From the NCBI RefSeq assembly GCF_000959525.1, contig NZ_CP009832.1, positions 1,922,001 to 1,986,000 on the forward strand: a stretch of 64,000 nt of DNA. The letters run 5' to 3'. The DNA is from Burkholderia multivorans ATCC BAA-247. GTDB taxonomy: Bacteria > Pseudomonadota > Gammaproteobacteria > Burkholderiales > Burkholderiaceae. Below the pieces are notes generated by a model. That model made no database searches, was not told the origin of the DNA, and worked only from the letters and a program-made list of their open reading frames with translations. Below, piece after piece: positions 34,604-43,558 of the stretch. Both the position numbers and the translations under genes were made by a program. Each line of letters starts with the position of its first letter. Within the stretch, counting starts at the first letter, position 1.

Positions 34604-35488
34604 GTGACGCACTCTGCCGGCCTGGCGGTCGAAGGTTTTTTCGACCCGGCGACCCACACCGTCAGCTATCTGCTGCTCGACACCGCGACGCGCGCCTGCG
34701 CGCTGATCGACAGCGTGCTCGATTACGACCCGAAGTCCGGCCGCACGCGCACGGACAGCGCCGATCGGCTGATCGCGCGCGTCGCCGAACTCGGCGCGAC
34801 CGTCCATTGGCTGCTGGAGACACACGTGCATGCCGATCACCTGTCGGCCGCGCCGTACCTGAAGGCGCGCGTCGGCGGGCAAATCGCGATCGGCGCACAC
34901 GTTCGGCGCGTGCAGCACGTGTTCGGCGACCTCTTCAATGCGGGCCCCGACTTCGCGCGCGACGGCAGCCAGTTCGACGCGCTGCTCGACGACGGCGACA
35001 CGCTCGTGCTCGGCACGCTGACGATCCGTGCACTGCACACACCCGGCCATACGCCCGCATGCATGACCTACTGCGTCGACGACGCGACGCAGCGCGCGGC
35101 ATTCGTCGGCGATACGCTCTTCATGCCCGACTACGGCACGGCCCGCTGCGATTTTCCGGGCGGCGACGCGCGCACGCTGTACCGCTCGATCGCGCGCGTA
35201 CTCGCGCTGCCGCCCGACACGCGGCTCTATCTGTGCCACGACTACCAGCCGGGCGGGCGCGATGTGCAGTTCGTGACGACCGTCGCCGAGCAGCGCCGCG
35301 CGAACGTGCACGTCAAGGACGGCGTGACCGAGGACGACTTCGTCGCGATGCGCACCGCGCGCGACGCAACGCTCGAGATGCCGGTGCTGATGCTGCCGTC
35401 CGTGCAGGTCAACATGCGCGCCGGCCATCTGCCCGAACCCGAAAACAACGGCGTGCGCTATCTGAAGATCCCGCTCGACGCGATCTGA
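34604..35488 (+). CDS. Persulfide dioxygenase-type MBL-fold hydrolase
   Basis: A 294-residue metallo-beta-lactamase-fold protein. The metal ligands are in THVHADH (HxHxDH), [12 protein letters not shown] and [20 protein letters not shown], and the C-terminal [14 protein letters not shown] is typical of persulfide dioxygenases of the ETHE1/SdoA type. These oxidise glutathione persulfide to sulfite, using an iron site. The GTG start follows GAGG at 34592-34595. It is the first gene of the unit and lies upstream of the SQR-type gene. Confidence 0.85.
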   Translation: MTHSAGLAVEGFFDPATHTVSYLLLDTATRACALIDSVLDYDPKSGRTRTDSADRLIARVAELGATVHWLLETHVHADHLSAAPYLKARVGGQIAIGAHVRRVQHVFGDLFNAGPDFARDGSQFDALLDDGDTLVLGTLTIRALHTPGHTPACMTYCVDDATQRAAFVGDTLFMPDYGTARCDFPGGDARTLYRSIARVLALPPDTRLYLCHDYQPGGRDVQFVTTVAEQRRANVHVKDGVTEDDFVAMRTARDATLEMPVLMLPSVQVNMRAGHLPEPENNGVRYLKIPLDAI

Positions 35489-35521
35489 GAGCCGGCCCGC
35501 CCTGCACACGAGAACCCCGAC

Positions 35522-37189
35522 ATGACTCTTCGCACGCTGACCGACACGCTCGCCGTGTCGCCGCAGATTGCCGTTGCCGACCTGCCCGCGCTGCACGCCG
35601 CCGGCATCCGCACGATCGTCTGCAACCGTCCGGACCGCGAAAGCGCCGACCAGCCCGACCTCGCCGAGATCCGCGCGGCCGCCGCGCCGCTCGGCATCGC
35701 GGTCCACCATCTGCCGGTCGAACCGGGCAGGATCACCGACGACCACGTCGCGCAGTTCCGCACGCTGCTCGCGTCGGCCGCCGGCCCGACGCTCGCCTAC
35801 TGCCGCACCGGCACGCGCTCGGCGACGCTATGGGCGCTGTCGCAGGCGGGCCGCATGCGCGCCGACGACATCGTCGCGACGGCCGCCGCGGCCGGCTACG
35901 ACCTTGCGGGGCTCGCGCCGCGGCTTGCAGGCGGGACCGCAGACGCGACGCACGAGCCCGACGCACGCCACGAGATCGTGATCGTCGGCGCCGGTGCGGC
36001 GGGCATCGCGGTCGCATCGAGCTTGCTTGCGCGCGAGCGCGCGCTCGACATCGCGATCGTCGATCCGGCCGACGTCCACTACTACCAGCCGGGCTGGACG
36101 ATGGTCGGCGCGGGCGTTTTCGAGGCCGGCACGACTGCGCGCGCGATCGCCGACGTGCTGCCGCGCGGCGTGCAGCGCATCCGTGCGGCGGTCGCCGCGT
36201 TCGAACCCGACGCGCATGCGGTCGTGCTCGACGACGGCCGGCGCATCGGCTACGGCAAGCTCATCGTGTGTGCGGGGCTCAAGCTCGACTGGCAGGCGAT
36301 CGACGGTCTCGCCGACACGCTCGGCCGCAACGGCGTCACGTCGAACTACCGCTACGATCTCGCGCCGTACACGTGGCAGCTCGTGCAGGCATTTCGCGGC
36401 GGCAACGCGCTGTTCACGCAGCCGCCGATGCCGATCAAGTGCGCGGGCGCGCCGCAGAAGGCCATGTATTTGTCCTGCGATCACTGGCAGCGCACGGGAC
36501 GACTGGGCGCCGCCCACGTCGAGTTCCTCAATGCCGGCAACGCGCTGTTCGGCGTCGCCGACTACGTGCCCGCGCTGATGGCATATGTGGAGCGCTACGG
36601 GATCGCGCTGTCGTTCGGCCACAACCTCGTCGCGATCGACGGCCCCGCGCGCCGCGCGACATTCGTGCGCACACTGCCCGACGGCAGCACCGAAACGTTC
36701 GTCCGCGCGTTCGACATGATTCACGTCGTGCCGCCGCAGAAGGCACCCGATTTCGTGCGCGCGAGCGCGCTCGCGGACGCCGCCGGCTGGGTCGACGTCG
36801 ATCCGGCGACGCTGCGCCACCGCCGCTACGCGGACATCTTCGCGCTCGGCGACGTGACCAACACGACGAACGCGAAGACCGCGGCGGCCGCGCGCAAGCA
36901 GGCGCCCGTCGTCGCGCACAACGTGCTCGCATCGCTCGGCCGCGCGGCGGGCGAAGCAGCCTACGACGGCTACGGCTCCTGCCCGCTGACGGTCGAACGC
37001 GGCAAGATCGTGCTCGCCGAATTCCTGTACGGCGGCAAGGTCGCGCCGACCTTCCCCGCCTGGCTGCTCGACGGCCGGCGCCCGTCGCGGCTCGCCTGGC
37101 TGCTGAAGGCGCGCGTGCTGCCGCCGCTGTACTGGGACGCGATGCTGAAAGGCCGCGAGTGGCTCGCGCAGCCCGCGATCGTCCGATAA
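35522..37189 (+). CDS. Fused DUF442 / sulfide:quinone oxidoreductase
   Basis: A 555-residue bifunctional protein. Residues 1-110 form a DUF442 (TIGR01244) domain with the phosphatase/rhodanese-like loop [15 protein letters not shown]. From residue about 150 an FAD-dependent SQR follows: [14 protein letters not shown] dinucleotide motif, [37 protein letters not shown] with Cys, and the FAD-binding [22 protein letters not shown] oxidises sulfide to persulfide and reduces quinone at the membrane. The fused DUF442 may pass sulfane sulfur to the neighbouring dioxygenase. It begins 33 bp after that gene. Confidence 0.88.
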   Translation: MTLRTLTDTLAVSPQIAVADLPALHAAGIRTIVCNRPDRESADQPDLAEIRAAAAPLGIAVHHLPVEPGRITDDHVAQFRTLLASAAGPTLAYCRTGTRSATLWALSQAGRMRADDIVATAAAAGYDLAGLAPRLAGGTADATHEPDARHEIVIVGAGAAGIAVASSLLARERALDIAIVDPADVHYYQPGWTMVGAGVFEAGTTARAIADVLPRGVQRIRAAVAAFEPDAHAVVLDDGRRIGYGKLIVCAGLKLDWQAIDGLADTLGRNGVTSNYRYDLAPYTWQLVQAFRGGNALFTQPPMPIKCAGAPQKAMYLSCDHWQRTGRLGAAHVEFLNAGNALFGVADYVPALMAYVERYGIALSFGHNLVAIDGPARRATFVRTLPDGSTETFVRAFDMIHVVPPQKAPDFVRASALADAAGWVDVDPATLRHRRYADIFALGDVTNTTNAKTAAAARKQAPVVAHNVLASLGRAAGEAAYDGYGSCPLTVERGKIVLAEFLYGGKVAPTFPAWLLDGRRPSRLAWLLKARVLPPLYWDAMLKGREWLAQPAIVR

Positions 37190-37216
37190 GCGCCGCCCGT
37201 TCGACGGAATCCAATC

Positions 37217-38023
37217 ATGCTGGTTTCTCTCCTACTCGGCGGCTGCGTCGGCGCGGTGCTCGGTCTGACCGGCGCCGGCGGCGGCATCCTCGCAGTGCCG
37301 GCACTCGTCGTCGGCATGGGCTGGCCGATGCAGCAGGCGACGCCCGTCGCGCTCGTCGCGGTGGCCGGCAGCGCCGCGCTCGGCGCGCTCGAAGGCTTTC
37401 GCCGCGGGCTCGTCCGCTATCGGGCGGCGCTCCTGATGGCCGTGGCCGGCGTGCCGCTGACGACACTCGGCGCCCGCCTCGCGCACGTGCTGCCGCAGCG
37501 CGTGCTGCTCGCGCTGTTCGCGCTGACGATGCTGATCGTCGCCACGCGCCTGCTGCGCCAGGCGCTGCGGCAGCCGACGGCCGATGCGCAGGTTTCGCCG
37601 CTCTGCGTCGGTCGCGTGAATCCCGACACGGGCCGTCTCGTGTGGTCCTGGCCCGTCGGCCTCGCGCTCGCATCGACGGGCGCGGTCACCGGGCTGATGA
37701 CGGGCCTGCTCGGCGTCGGCGGCGGCTTCGTCATCGTGCCGATGCTGCGCAAGTTCACCAACGTGTCGATGCATGGCATCGTCGCGACGTCGCTGATGGT
37801 GATCGCGCTCGTCGGCACGGGCGGCGTGTTCGCGACGCTCGCGGCCGGCACGCACGCAGCGATCGACGTGATGCTGTGGTTTACGGTCGCGACCGCGCTC
37901 GGCATGGCGGCCGGCCGCGGCGCGTCGCGGCACTTGTCCGCGCGGCATGTGCAGGCGGGCTTCGCGACGGTGCTCGTCTGCGTCGCGCTCGGGCTGCTCG
38001 CCAAAGCCGCGTTCGGCGCGTGA
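37217..38023 (+). CDS. TauE/SafE-family sulfite exporter-like protein
   Basis: A 268-residue inner-membrane protein with 7-8 hydrophobic segments and the family hallmark GLTGAGGGILAVPALVVGMG at the N-terminus, repeated as GLLGVGGGFVIVPMLRKFT in the second half. The two Gly-rich repeats are the TauE/SafE internal duplication. Being third in the sulfide unit, its likely cargo is sulfite or thiosulfate made by the dioxygenase. This is inferred from context. Confidence 0.87.
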   Translation: MLVSLLLGGCVGAVLGLTGAGGGILAVPALVVGMGWPMQQATPVALVAVAGSAALGALEGFRRGLVRYRAALLMAVAGVPLTTLGARLAHVLPQRVLLALFALTMLIVATRLLRQALRQPTADAQVSPLCVGRVNPDTGRLVWSWPVGLALASTGAVTGLMTGLLGVGGGFVIVPMLRKFTNVSMHGIVATSLMVIALVGTGGVFATLAAGTHAAIDVMLWFTVATALGMAAGRGASRHLSARHVQAGFATVLVCVALGLLAKAAFGA

Positions 38024-38044
38024 GCGGCCGCCGCACGCCATAAA

Positions 38045-38084
38045 AGACAACGCCCGGGCCGACCGACATCGGCACCGGGCGTTG
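38045..38084. terminator. Terminator hairpin between the sulfide and pot operons
   Basis: CAACGCCCGG (38049-38058) pairs with CCGGGCGTTG (38075-38084). On the minus strand the stem is followed by TCTTTTA, so it is best suited to end potC transcription; the plus strand has GCTGGTTGC after the stem. Confidence 0.65.
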
Positions 38085-38108
38085 CTGGTTGCGATCGCAA
38101 CGTTCGGG

Positions 38109-38933
38109 TCAGGCCGTCGCGAACGCCGCCATCCGCTTGCGCTCCTGCCGCAGCATCACGAAGTTCGCAACGACGACGCCGATCGTCACCGCGACGATGA
38201 ACAGCGTCGCGAGCGCGTTCATCTCCGGGTTCAGGCCGAGGCGCACGCGCGAGAACACGACGAGCGGCAGCGTCGTCGAGCCGGGGCCCGACAGGAACGC
38301 CGACAGCACCAGATCGTCGATCGATAGCGTGAACGACAACAGCCAGCCCGCGATCAGCGCCTGCGAGATCAGCGGCAGCGTGATCGTGAAGAACACCTTC
38401 AGCGGCGTCGCGCCGAGATCGAGCGCGGCCTCTTCCAGCGACGGATTCAGCTCGCGCACGCGCGACTGCACGATGATGGCGACGTACGAGATGCACAGCA
38501 TCACGTGGCCGAGCCAGATCGTGAAGATGCCGCGCTCGGCCGGCCAGCCGATCCACTTCGCGAGTTCGATGAACAGCAGCAGCAGCGAGATCCCCTGAAT
38601 CACTTCGGGAATCACGAGCGGCGCGTTGATCATCCCGCTGAACAGCGCGAAGCCGCGAAAGCGCCCCATCCGCGCGAGCACGAAGCCGGCCCACGTGCCG
38701 ATGATCACCGATGCGAACGCGGTCAGCACGCCGATCTTCAGCGACAGCCACGCGGCCGTCAGCAGCTCGTCGTCGTCGACGAGCGCCGCATACCAGCGGA
38801 ACGAGAAGCCCGACCACACGGTGACGAGCTTCGACTCGTTGAACGAGTAGACGATCAGGCTGATGATCGGGATGTACAGGAACGCGAACCCGGCAAACAG
38901 CGCGGCGAACTGCAGATAACGATTCGGTTTCAT
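38109..38933 (-). CDS. potC: Polyamine ABC transporter permease PotC
   Basis: A 274-residue inner-membrane permease with six hydrophobic segments and the cytoplasmic EAA loop (LEEAALDLGATPLKVFFTITLPLISQAL). It is the last gene of the potFABC unit. Its first codon overlaps the PotB stop by 4 bases. Together with PotB it forms the translocation channel for putrescine or spermidine. Confidence 0.92.
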   Translation of the reverse strand: MKPNRYLQFAALFAGFAFLYIPIISLIVYSFNESKLVTVWSGFSFRWYAALVDDDELLTAAWLSLKIGVLTAFASVIIGTWAGFVLARMGRFRGFALFSGMINAPLVIPEVIQGISLLLLFIELAKWIGWPAERGIFTIWLGHVMLCISYVAIIVQSRVRELNPSLEEAALDLGATPLKVFFTITLPLISQALIAGWLLSFTLSIDDLVLSAFLSGPGSTTLPLVVFSRVRLGLNPEMNALATLFIVAVTIGVVVANFVMLRQERKRMAAFATA

Positions 38934-39859
38934 CGACGACGGCCCTCCTGCTCCTTCGCCTGGAAGTGCTGGAACATCGCCATCGGCACGAGCAGCAGCA
39001 GCACCATCGCGCAGGTCACGGCCGACGCCATCGGCCAGTCTGCGTTGTTGAAGAACTCGTTCCACATGACGCGGCCGATCATCAGCGTGTTCGCGCCGCC
39101 GAGCAGTTCGGGGATCACGTACTCGCCGACTGCCGGAATGAACACGAGCAGGCAGCCCGCGATGATCCCGTTCTTCGACAGCGGCAGCGTGATCTGCACG
39201 AACGCCTTCCACGGCTTCGCGCCAAGGTCGTACGCGGCTTCGAGCAGACGCAGATCCATCTTCACGAGATGCGCATAGAGCGGCATGACGAGGAACGGCA
39301 GATACGAATAGACCATGCCGATATAGACCGCGTAGTTGGTCCGGTACAGCTCGATCGGCGTGTGGATCAGCCCGATCCACATCAGGAAGTTGTTCAGCAG
39401 GCCGTTGTTCTTCAGGATCCCGATCCACGCATACACGCGGATCAGGAACGACGTCCAGAACGGCAGCATCACGCCCATCATCAGCAGATTGCGCGTGGCC
39501 GGATTCGAGCGCGCGATGTAGTACGCCATCGGATAGCCGATCAGCAGACAGAGCAGCGTCGTGATCGCGGCAACGACCACCGAGTTCACGTACGTCGCGA
39601 AGTACAGGCTGTCCGACAACAGGAACGCGTAGTGCGACAGGTTCAGCGCGATGTGCACGGCGCCGTCCGCGTACGACGCGAGCTCCGAATACGGCGGAAT
39701 GCCGAGCTGCAGCTCCGCGAAGCTGATCTTCACGACCAGCACGAACGGCACGAGGAAGAACAGCACGAGCCACGTGAACGGTCCGGCCACTACCGCGGTG
39801 CCGCCCGTCAGGTTGAAGCGCCGCACCGGCCACGCGAGCAGGGACTTGAGCGCGTTCAT
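38930..39859 (-). CDS. potB: Polyamine ABC transporter permease PotB
   Basis: A 309-residue inner-membrane permease with six hydrophobic segments and an EAA loop (LLEAAYDLGAKPWKAFVQITLPLSKNG). The first codon overlaps the potA stop by 4 bases (ATGA). The downstream neighbour is potC. The pairing with PotA and PotF identifies it as the channel partner. Confidence 0.92.
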   Translation of the reverse strand: MNALKSLLAWPVRRFNLTGGTAVVAGPFTWLVLFFLVPFVLVVKISFAELQLGIPPYSELASYADGAVHIALNLSHYAFLLSDSLYFATYVNSVVVAAITTLLCLLIGYPMAYYIARSNPATRNLLMMGVMLPFWTSFLIRVYAWIGILKNNGLLNNFLMWIGLIHTPIELYRTNYAVYIGMVYSYLPFLVMPLYAHLVKMDLRLLEAAYDLGAKPWKAFVQITLPLSKNGIIAGCLLVFIPAVGEYVIPELLGGANTLMIGRVMWNEFFNNADWPMASAVTCAMVLLLLVPMAMFQHFQAKEQEGRRR

Positions 39860-41028
39860 GACGTCAGCACCACCCCTGCCGTCGCGCTCCAGCGCACGTA
39901 GATCTCGTCGCCGAGCGCCGGCGTGTCGAGTTCCGAAATCGCGAGGCTCGACACGTTGGCGATGACCGTCTTGCCGCCATCGAGCTTCACGTGATACAGC
40001 GAGTAGCCGCCCATGTACGCGACGTTCGTGATCGCGCCGCGCGCCCAGTTGAACGCGCCTTCGGGCGGCTTGCGCGTGAGCGCGATCCGCTCGGGGCGCA
40101 CCGATACCGTCACCGGCATCCCGAGCGGGCCGGTGATCCCGTGGCTCACGTACAGCCGGCTCGGCAGCGCCGGCGATTCGATATACACGTGGTCGGGCTC
40201 GTCCTCGACCGTCACGCCGTCGAACAGGTTCGTCGACCCGATGAATTCGGCCGAGAAGCGGCTGTTCGGATATTCGTAGACTTCGTTCGGCGAGCCGATC
40301 TGCACGATCTGGCCTTCGCTCATCACGGCGAGGCGGTTGGCCATCGTCATCGCCTCTTCCTGGTCGTGCGTGACCATGATGCAGGTCACGCCGACCTTGT
40401 GCAGGATGTTGACGAGCTCGATCTGCGTGCGCTGGCGGATCTGCTTGTCGAGCGCCGACATCGGCTCGTCGAGCAGCAGCAGCTTCGGGCGCTTCACGAG
40501 CGAGCGCGCGAGCGCGACGCGCTGCTGCTGGCCGCCCGACAGCTGGTGCGGCTTGCGCTTCGCGTACTTGCCCATCTGCACGAGATCGAGCGCCGCGGCG
40601 ACGCGCTCCTTCAGCTCGGCCTTCGGCGTGCCTTCCTGCTTCAGCCCGAATGCGACGTTCGACTCGACCGACATGTGCGGAAACAGCGCATACGACTGGA
40701 ACATCATGTTCACGGGCCGCCGGTACGGCGGCATCTGCGCGAGGTCCTCGCCGTCGATCAGGATCTTGCCGGACGTGACCGTCTCGAGGCCGGCAAGCAT
40801 GCGCAGCAGCGTCGACTTGCCGCAGCCCGAGCTGCCGAGCAGCGCGAACAGTTCGCCCTGGCGCACGTTCAGGTTGACGCTGCGCACCGCTTCGGTGTCG
40901 CCGAACTTCTTCACGACGTCGATGATCTGGACAAAGTTCTCCGCGCGTGCGTCCGCGCCCGACGGGGAGCCCGGCGGGGAAACGAAAGACGGCGCGCCCG
41001 TGGCCGGCGGACTCGACTGGCTCTTCAT
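39856..41028 (-). CDS. potA: Polyamine ABC transporter ATPase PotA
   Basis: A 390-residue ABC ATPase. Walker A is GSSGCGKST, the signature LSGGQQQRVALARSL, Walker B LLLLDEPMSALD and the switch His in VTHDQEEAM. A C-terminal TOBE-type extension (PVTVSVRPERIALTRKP) follows, as in PotA. The N-terminal 30 residues are Pro/Ser-rich. It couples to PotB and PotC encoded just downstream. Confidence 0.92.
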   Translation of the reverse strand: MKSQSSPPATGAPSFVSPPGSPSGADARAENFVQIIDVVKKFGDTEAVRSVNLNVRQGELFALLGSSGCGKSTLLRMLAGLETVTSGKILIDGEDLAQMPPYRRPVNMMFQSYALFPHMSVESNVAFGLKQEGTPKAELKERVAAALDLVQMGKYAKRKPHQLSGGQQQRVALARSLVKRPKLLLLDEPMSALDKQIRQRTQIELVNILHKVGVTCIMVTHDQEEAMTMANRLAVMSEGQIVQIGSPNEVYEYPNSRFSAEFIGSTNLFDGVTVEDEPDHVYIESPALPSRLYVSHGITGPLGMPVTVSVRPERIALTRKPPEGAFNWARGAITNVAYMGGYSLYHVKLDGGKTVIANVSSLAISELDTPALGDEIYVRWSATAGVVLTS

Positions 41029-41060
41029 GATGTGCTGCTTCTCTCCTGCGTTTGAACGAA

Positions 41061-41088
41061 CAAAGCCCCCGGGGACACCAGGGGCTTG
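41061..41088 (-). terminator. Intercistronic hairpin between potF and potA
   Basis: AAGCCCC (41063-41069) pairs with GGGGCTT (41081-41087). On the minus strand it is followed by TGTTCG, a weak T-tract. It lies downstream of potF and upstream of potA, so partial termination would raise the amount of binding protein over the transporter core. Confidence 0.55.
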
Positions 41089-41116
41089 ATGACTGCTGGC
41101 TTCACTGCGACGCGTA

Positions 41117-42211
41117 TCAGCGTCCCGACTTCAGCTCGGTCCACAGACGCGTCTGCAGACGCTGAATCTCGGGCGGCAGCGGCTTGAGCAGGAACAGCGT
41201 CTTCACGACGTCGGCCGGCGGGTACACGGCCGGGTCGTTCGCGACGTCGGGCCGCACGTACTTGCGGGCTTCGGCGTTCGCGCTCGGGTAGTACACGGCG
41301 TTGGTGATCGCCGCATGCACCTTCGGATCCTCGATGTAGTTGATCCACTGCAGCGCGGCTTCCTTGTTCTTCGCGTCCTTCGGAATCGCCATCACGTCGA
41401 ACCAGACCGGCGCGCCGCCCTTCGGAATGTAGTACTCGATCTTGTACGGCTTCTTTGCCTCGAGCGCGCGGTGCTTCGCGATCACGACGTCGCCCGACCA
41501 GCCGAACGCGAAGCAGATGTCGCCGCCGACCATGTCGTTGATGTAGCCCGACGAGTTGAATTGCGTGATGTACGGACGGATCTTCTTCAGCACTTCCATC
41601 GCGGCCTTGTAGTCGGCCGGGTTCGTGCTCATCGGATCCTTGCCGATGTAGTGCAGCGTCGCCGCGAACATCTGGTCGGGTGCGTCGAGCACCGACACGC
41701 CGCAGGTCTTCAGCTTCGAGATGTTCTCGGGCTTGAACAGGATGTCCCAGTTGTCGAGCGCGACCTTGCCGAGCACCTGCTGCGCCTTGTTGACGTTGTA
41801 CGCGAGGCCCGTCGTGCCGTAGGCCCAGGGCACCACGTACTTGTTGCCCGGATCCGCGCCGGCGACGAGCGACATCAGCTGCGGATCGAGATACTTGAGG
41901 TTCGGCAGCTTCGACTTGTCGAGCGGCGTGAAGATGCCGGCCGCGATCTGCTTGCCCGCGTAGTTGCTGGTCGGCACGACGATGTCGTAGCCCGAGCTGC
42001 CGGTCAGCAGTTTCGCCTGCAGCGTGTCGTCGCTGTCGTAGTTGTCGTAGCGGACCTTGACGCCGGTCTGCTTCTCGAAGTTCGGGATCGTGTCCTTCGC
42101 AATGTAGTCCGACCAGTTATAGACATTGAGCTGCGTATCCTTCGCTGCTGCCGCCGATGCGCCCACACAGAGCGCGAGCGCCGCGAACCGGCCCGCCACC
42201 TTTGCTTTCAT
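41117..42211 (-). CDS. potF: Polyamine ABC transporter substrate-binding protein PotF-like
   Basis: A 364-residue periplasmic binding protein with a Sec signal peptide (VAGRFAALALCVGASAAAAKD, cleavage after AAA). It shows LNVYNWSDYIAKDTIPNFEKQTGVKVRYD, the N-terminal fingerprint of the PotD/PotF family, and SGYDIVVPTSNYAGKQI. It is the first gene of the potFABC unit. Putrescine is a better guess than spermidine given the PotF-like N-terminus, but both are possible. Confidence 0.92.
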   Translation of the reverse strand: MKAKVAGRFAALALCVGASAAAAKDTQLNVYNWSDYIAKDTIPNFEKQTGVKVRYDNYDSDDTLQAKLLTGSSGYDIVVPTSNYAGKQIAAGIFTPLDKSKLPNLKYLDPQLMSLVAGADPGNKYVVPWAYGTTGLAYNVNKAQQVLGKVALDNWDILFKPENISKLKTCGVSVLDAPDQMFAATLHYIGKDPMSTNPADYKAAMEVLKKIRPYITQFNSSGYINDMVGGDICFAFGWSGDVVIAKHRALEAKKPYKIEYYIPKGGAPVWFDVMAIPKDAKNKEAALQWINYIEDPKVHAAITNAVYYPSANAEARKYVRPDVANDPAVYPPADVVKTLFLLKPLPPEIQRLQTRLWTELKSGR

Positions 42212-42553
42212 CCCGTTCTCCCTTCGGCCGGACCGCTTGCCCGGCTGCCGTCTGCCTCGTGATGGCGCCGCATTCCGTCGCGCCGCCCCTAGAAAACCCC
42301 GAACGCTACCATCATTCGCGCCCCGTCACAAAAAAATCATGCCGGTGTCGCGCAAACGGAACAGATTCCCGCCGCCGGCCGCCTCGGCCGCCCGTGCGGC
42401 GGGGCATTCCGGGGGAAATTCTATCGGGTAATCCGCGGCTGTCCATCGGAAAAAGGACGCCGGGCGTGGTGTCGTGCGACCGCGTCGCGGCAGCCGTCCG
42501 GCGCGATGCTTTAAAATGGCGCGCTCACGATTTCCTCCGCGCGAACCGTCCCG
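42212..42553. other. Divergent potF / DUF1289 intergenic region
   Basis: A 342-base gap that must hold the promoters of potF (-) and the DUF1289 gene (+). I see an A-rich patch (CACAAAAAAATCATG, near 42330) and no gene. No regulator site could be named. Confidence 0.5.
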
Positions 42554-42757
42554 ATGGCCTCCAATCTCCACGACCTGCCCGACAGCCCCTGCATCGGCGT
42601 CTGCTCGACCCTCTTCGACGAAGTCTGCAAGGGCTGCGGCCGCACGGCCGCCGAGGTCTCCAACTGGGTGTTCATGAGCGACGACGAAAAGCGCGCCGTG
42701 TGGGCGCGCATCGCGCGCGAAGGCACCGCGATGCGGTTCCGCAACGACAAGCTGTGA
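42554..42757 (+). CDS. DUF1289 domain protein
   Basis: A 67-residue protein with the DUF1289 cysteine pattern PCIGVCSTLFDEVCKGCGRTAAEV, probably a small metal-binding site, and an acidic WVFMSDDEKRAVWARI helix. These proteins are short and have no settled function. It is monocistronic. Confidence 0.88.
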   Translation: MASNLHDLPDSPCIGVCSTLFDEVCKGCGRTAAEVSNWVFMSDDEKRAVWARIAREGTAMRFRNDKL

Positions 42758-42771
42758 GCGCGCGCCGCACG

Positions 42772-42808
42772 AATAAAAAACGCGGCATGCCGACTGCCAT
42801 GCCGCGAA
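42772..42808 (-). terminator. Terminator of the OmpW gene
   Basis: CGCGGCATG (42780-42788) pairs with CATGCCGCG (42799-42807); on the minus strand the stem runs into TTTTTTATT. It lies about 35 bases beyond the OmpW stop, between convergent genes. Confidence 0.8.
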
Positions 42809-42842
42809 CCCCAACTCCGTTCGTTTCGTGCCGCGTGCGGCG

Positions 42843-43493
42843 CTAGAACTTCATCCCGACACCCACGCCGACGATCAGCGGATCGATATGCAGCGTGCCG
42901 ATGCCGCGGTCGCCGAGCGTCGCGTCCGTGCTCATCCAGATCTTCTTCACGTCGACGTTCAGGAACACGCGCTTCGTCATCTGCACGTCCACGCCGAACT
43001 GCAGCGCCGGCCCGAAGCTGCTCTTGCCGATCGACACGCCCTCGCCGCCGACGTTGAGCCCGTTGTTGTAGAAGTACGTGTAGTTCAGCCCCGCGCCCAC
43101 GTACGGCCGCACCTTGCCCGCATGGTTGAAGTGGTACTGCAGCAGCAGCGTCGGCGGCAGCACGTTCACGCCGCCGAGATGGCCGGCGCTCGACGTCACC
43201 TGATGCCGCGACGTGCCGAGGATCAGCTCGACGCCCAGGTAGTCGCGGATCATGTACGTGAAATCGAGCTCCGGCACGATCGCGTTGTTCACGCCGACGT
43301 TCAGCGCGCCGAGCGTATCGCTGCCGCGCTCGTTCGGCTGGATGCTGATCGCGCGCAGCCGCGCGAGGACGTCGCCCTGATGAATGCCGTCGCCGGGCGA
43401 CGCCGCCTGCGCGAGCGACGGCAGCGCGACGCTCGCGGCCACCACGGCCGCGGCGATGAGGCGTGTTCGAATCGTGTCAATGGTTTGGTGCAT
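42843..43493 (-). CDS. OmpW-family outer-membrane protein
   Basis: A 216-residue outer-membrane beta-barrel. The signal peptide (AAAVVAASVALPSLAQAAS, cleavage after AQA) is followed by GDVLARLRAISIQPN, the conserved N-terminus of the OmpW family, and LPPTLLLQYHFN and VRPYVGAGLNYTYFY strands. It ends in GMKF, with the C-terminal Phe used for barrel assembly. OmpW-type porins carry small hydrophobic molecules; the substrate is unknown. Confidence 0.9.
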   Translation of the reverse strand: MHQTIDTIRTRLIAAAVVAASVALPSLAQAASPGDGIHQGDVLARLRAISIQPNERGSDTLGALNVGVNNAIVPELDFTYMIRDYLGVELILGTSRHQVTSSAGHLGGVNVLPPTLLLQYHFNHAGKVRPYVGAGLNYTYFYNNGLNVGGEGVSIGKSSFGPALQFGVDVQMTKRVFLNVDVKKIWMSTDATLGDRGIGTLHIDPLIVGVGVGMKF

Positions 43494-43558
43494 GGTACGG
43501 ACCCCCGAATAATGATCTCCATTTTCCGTGTAGGGTCTTTCGCGCATCTTGATGTCCG

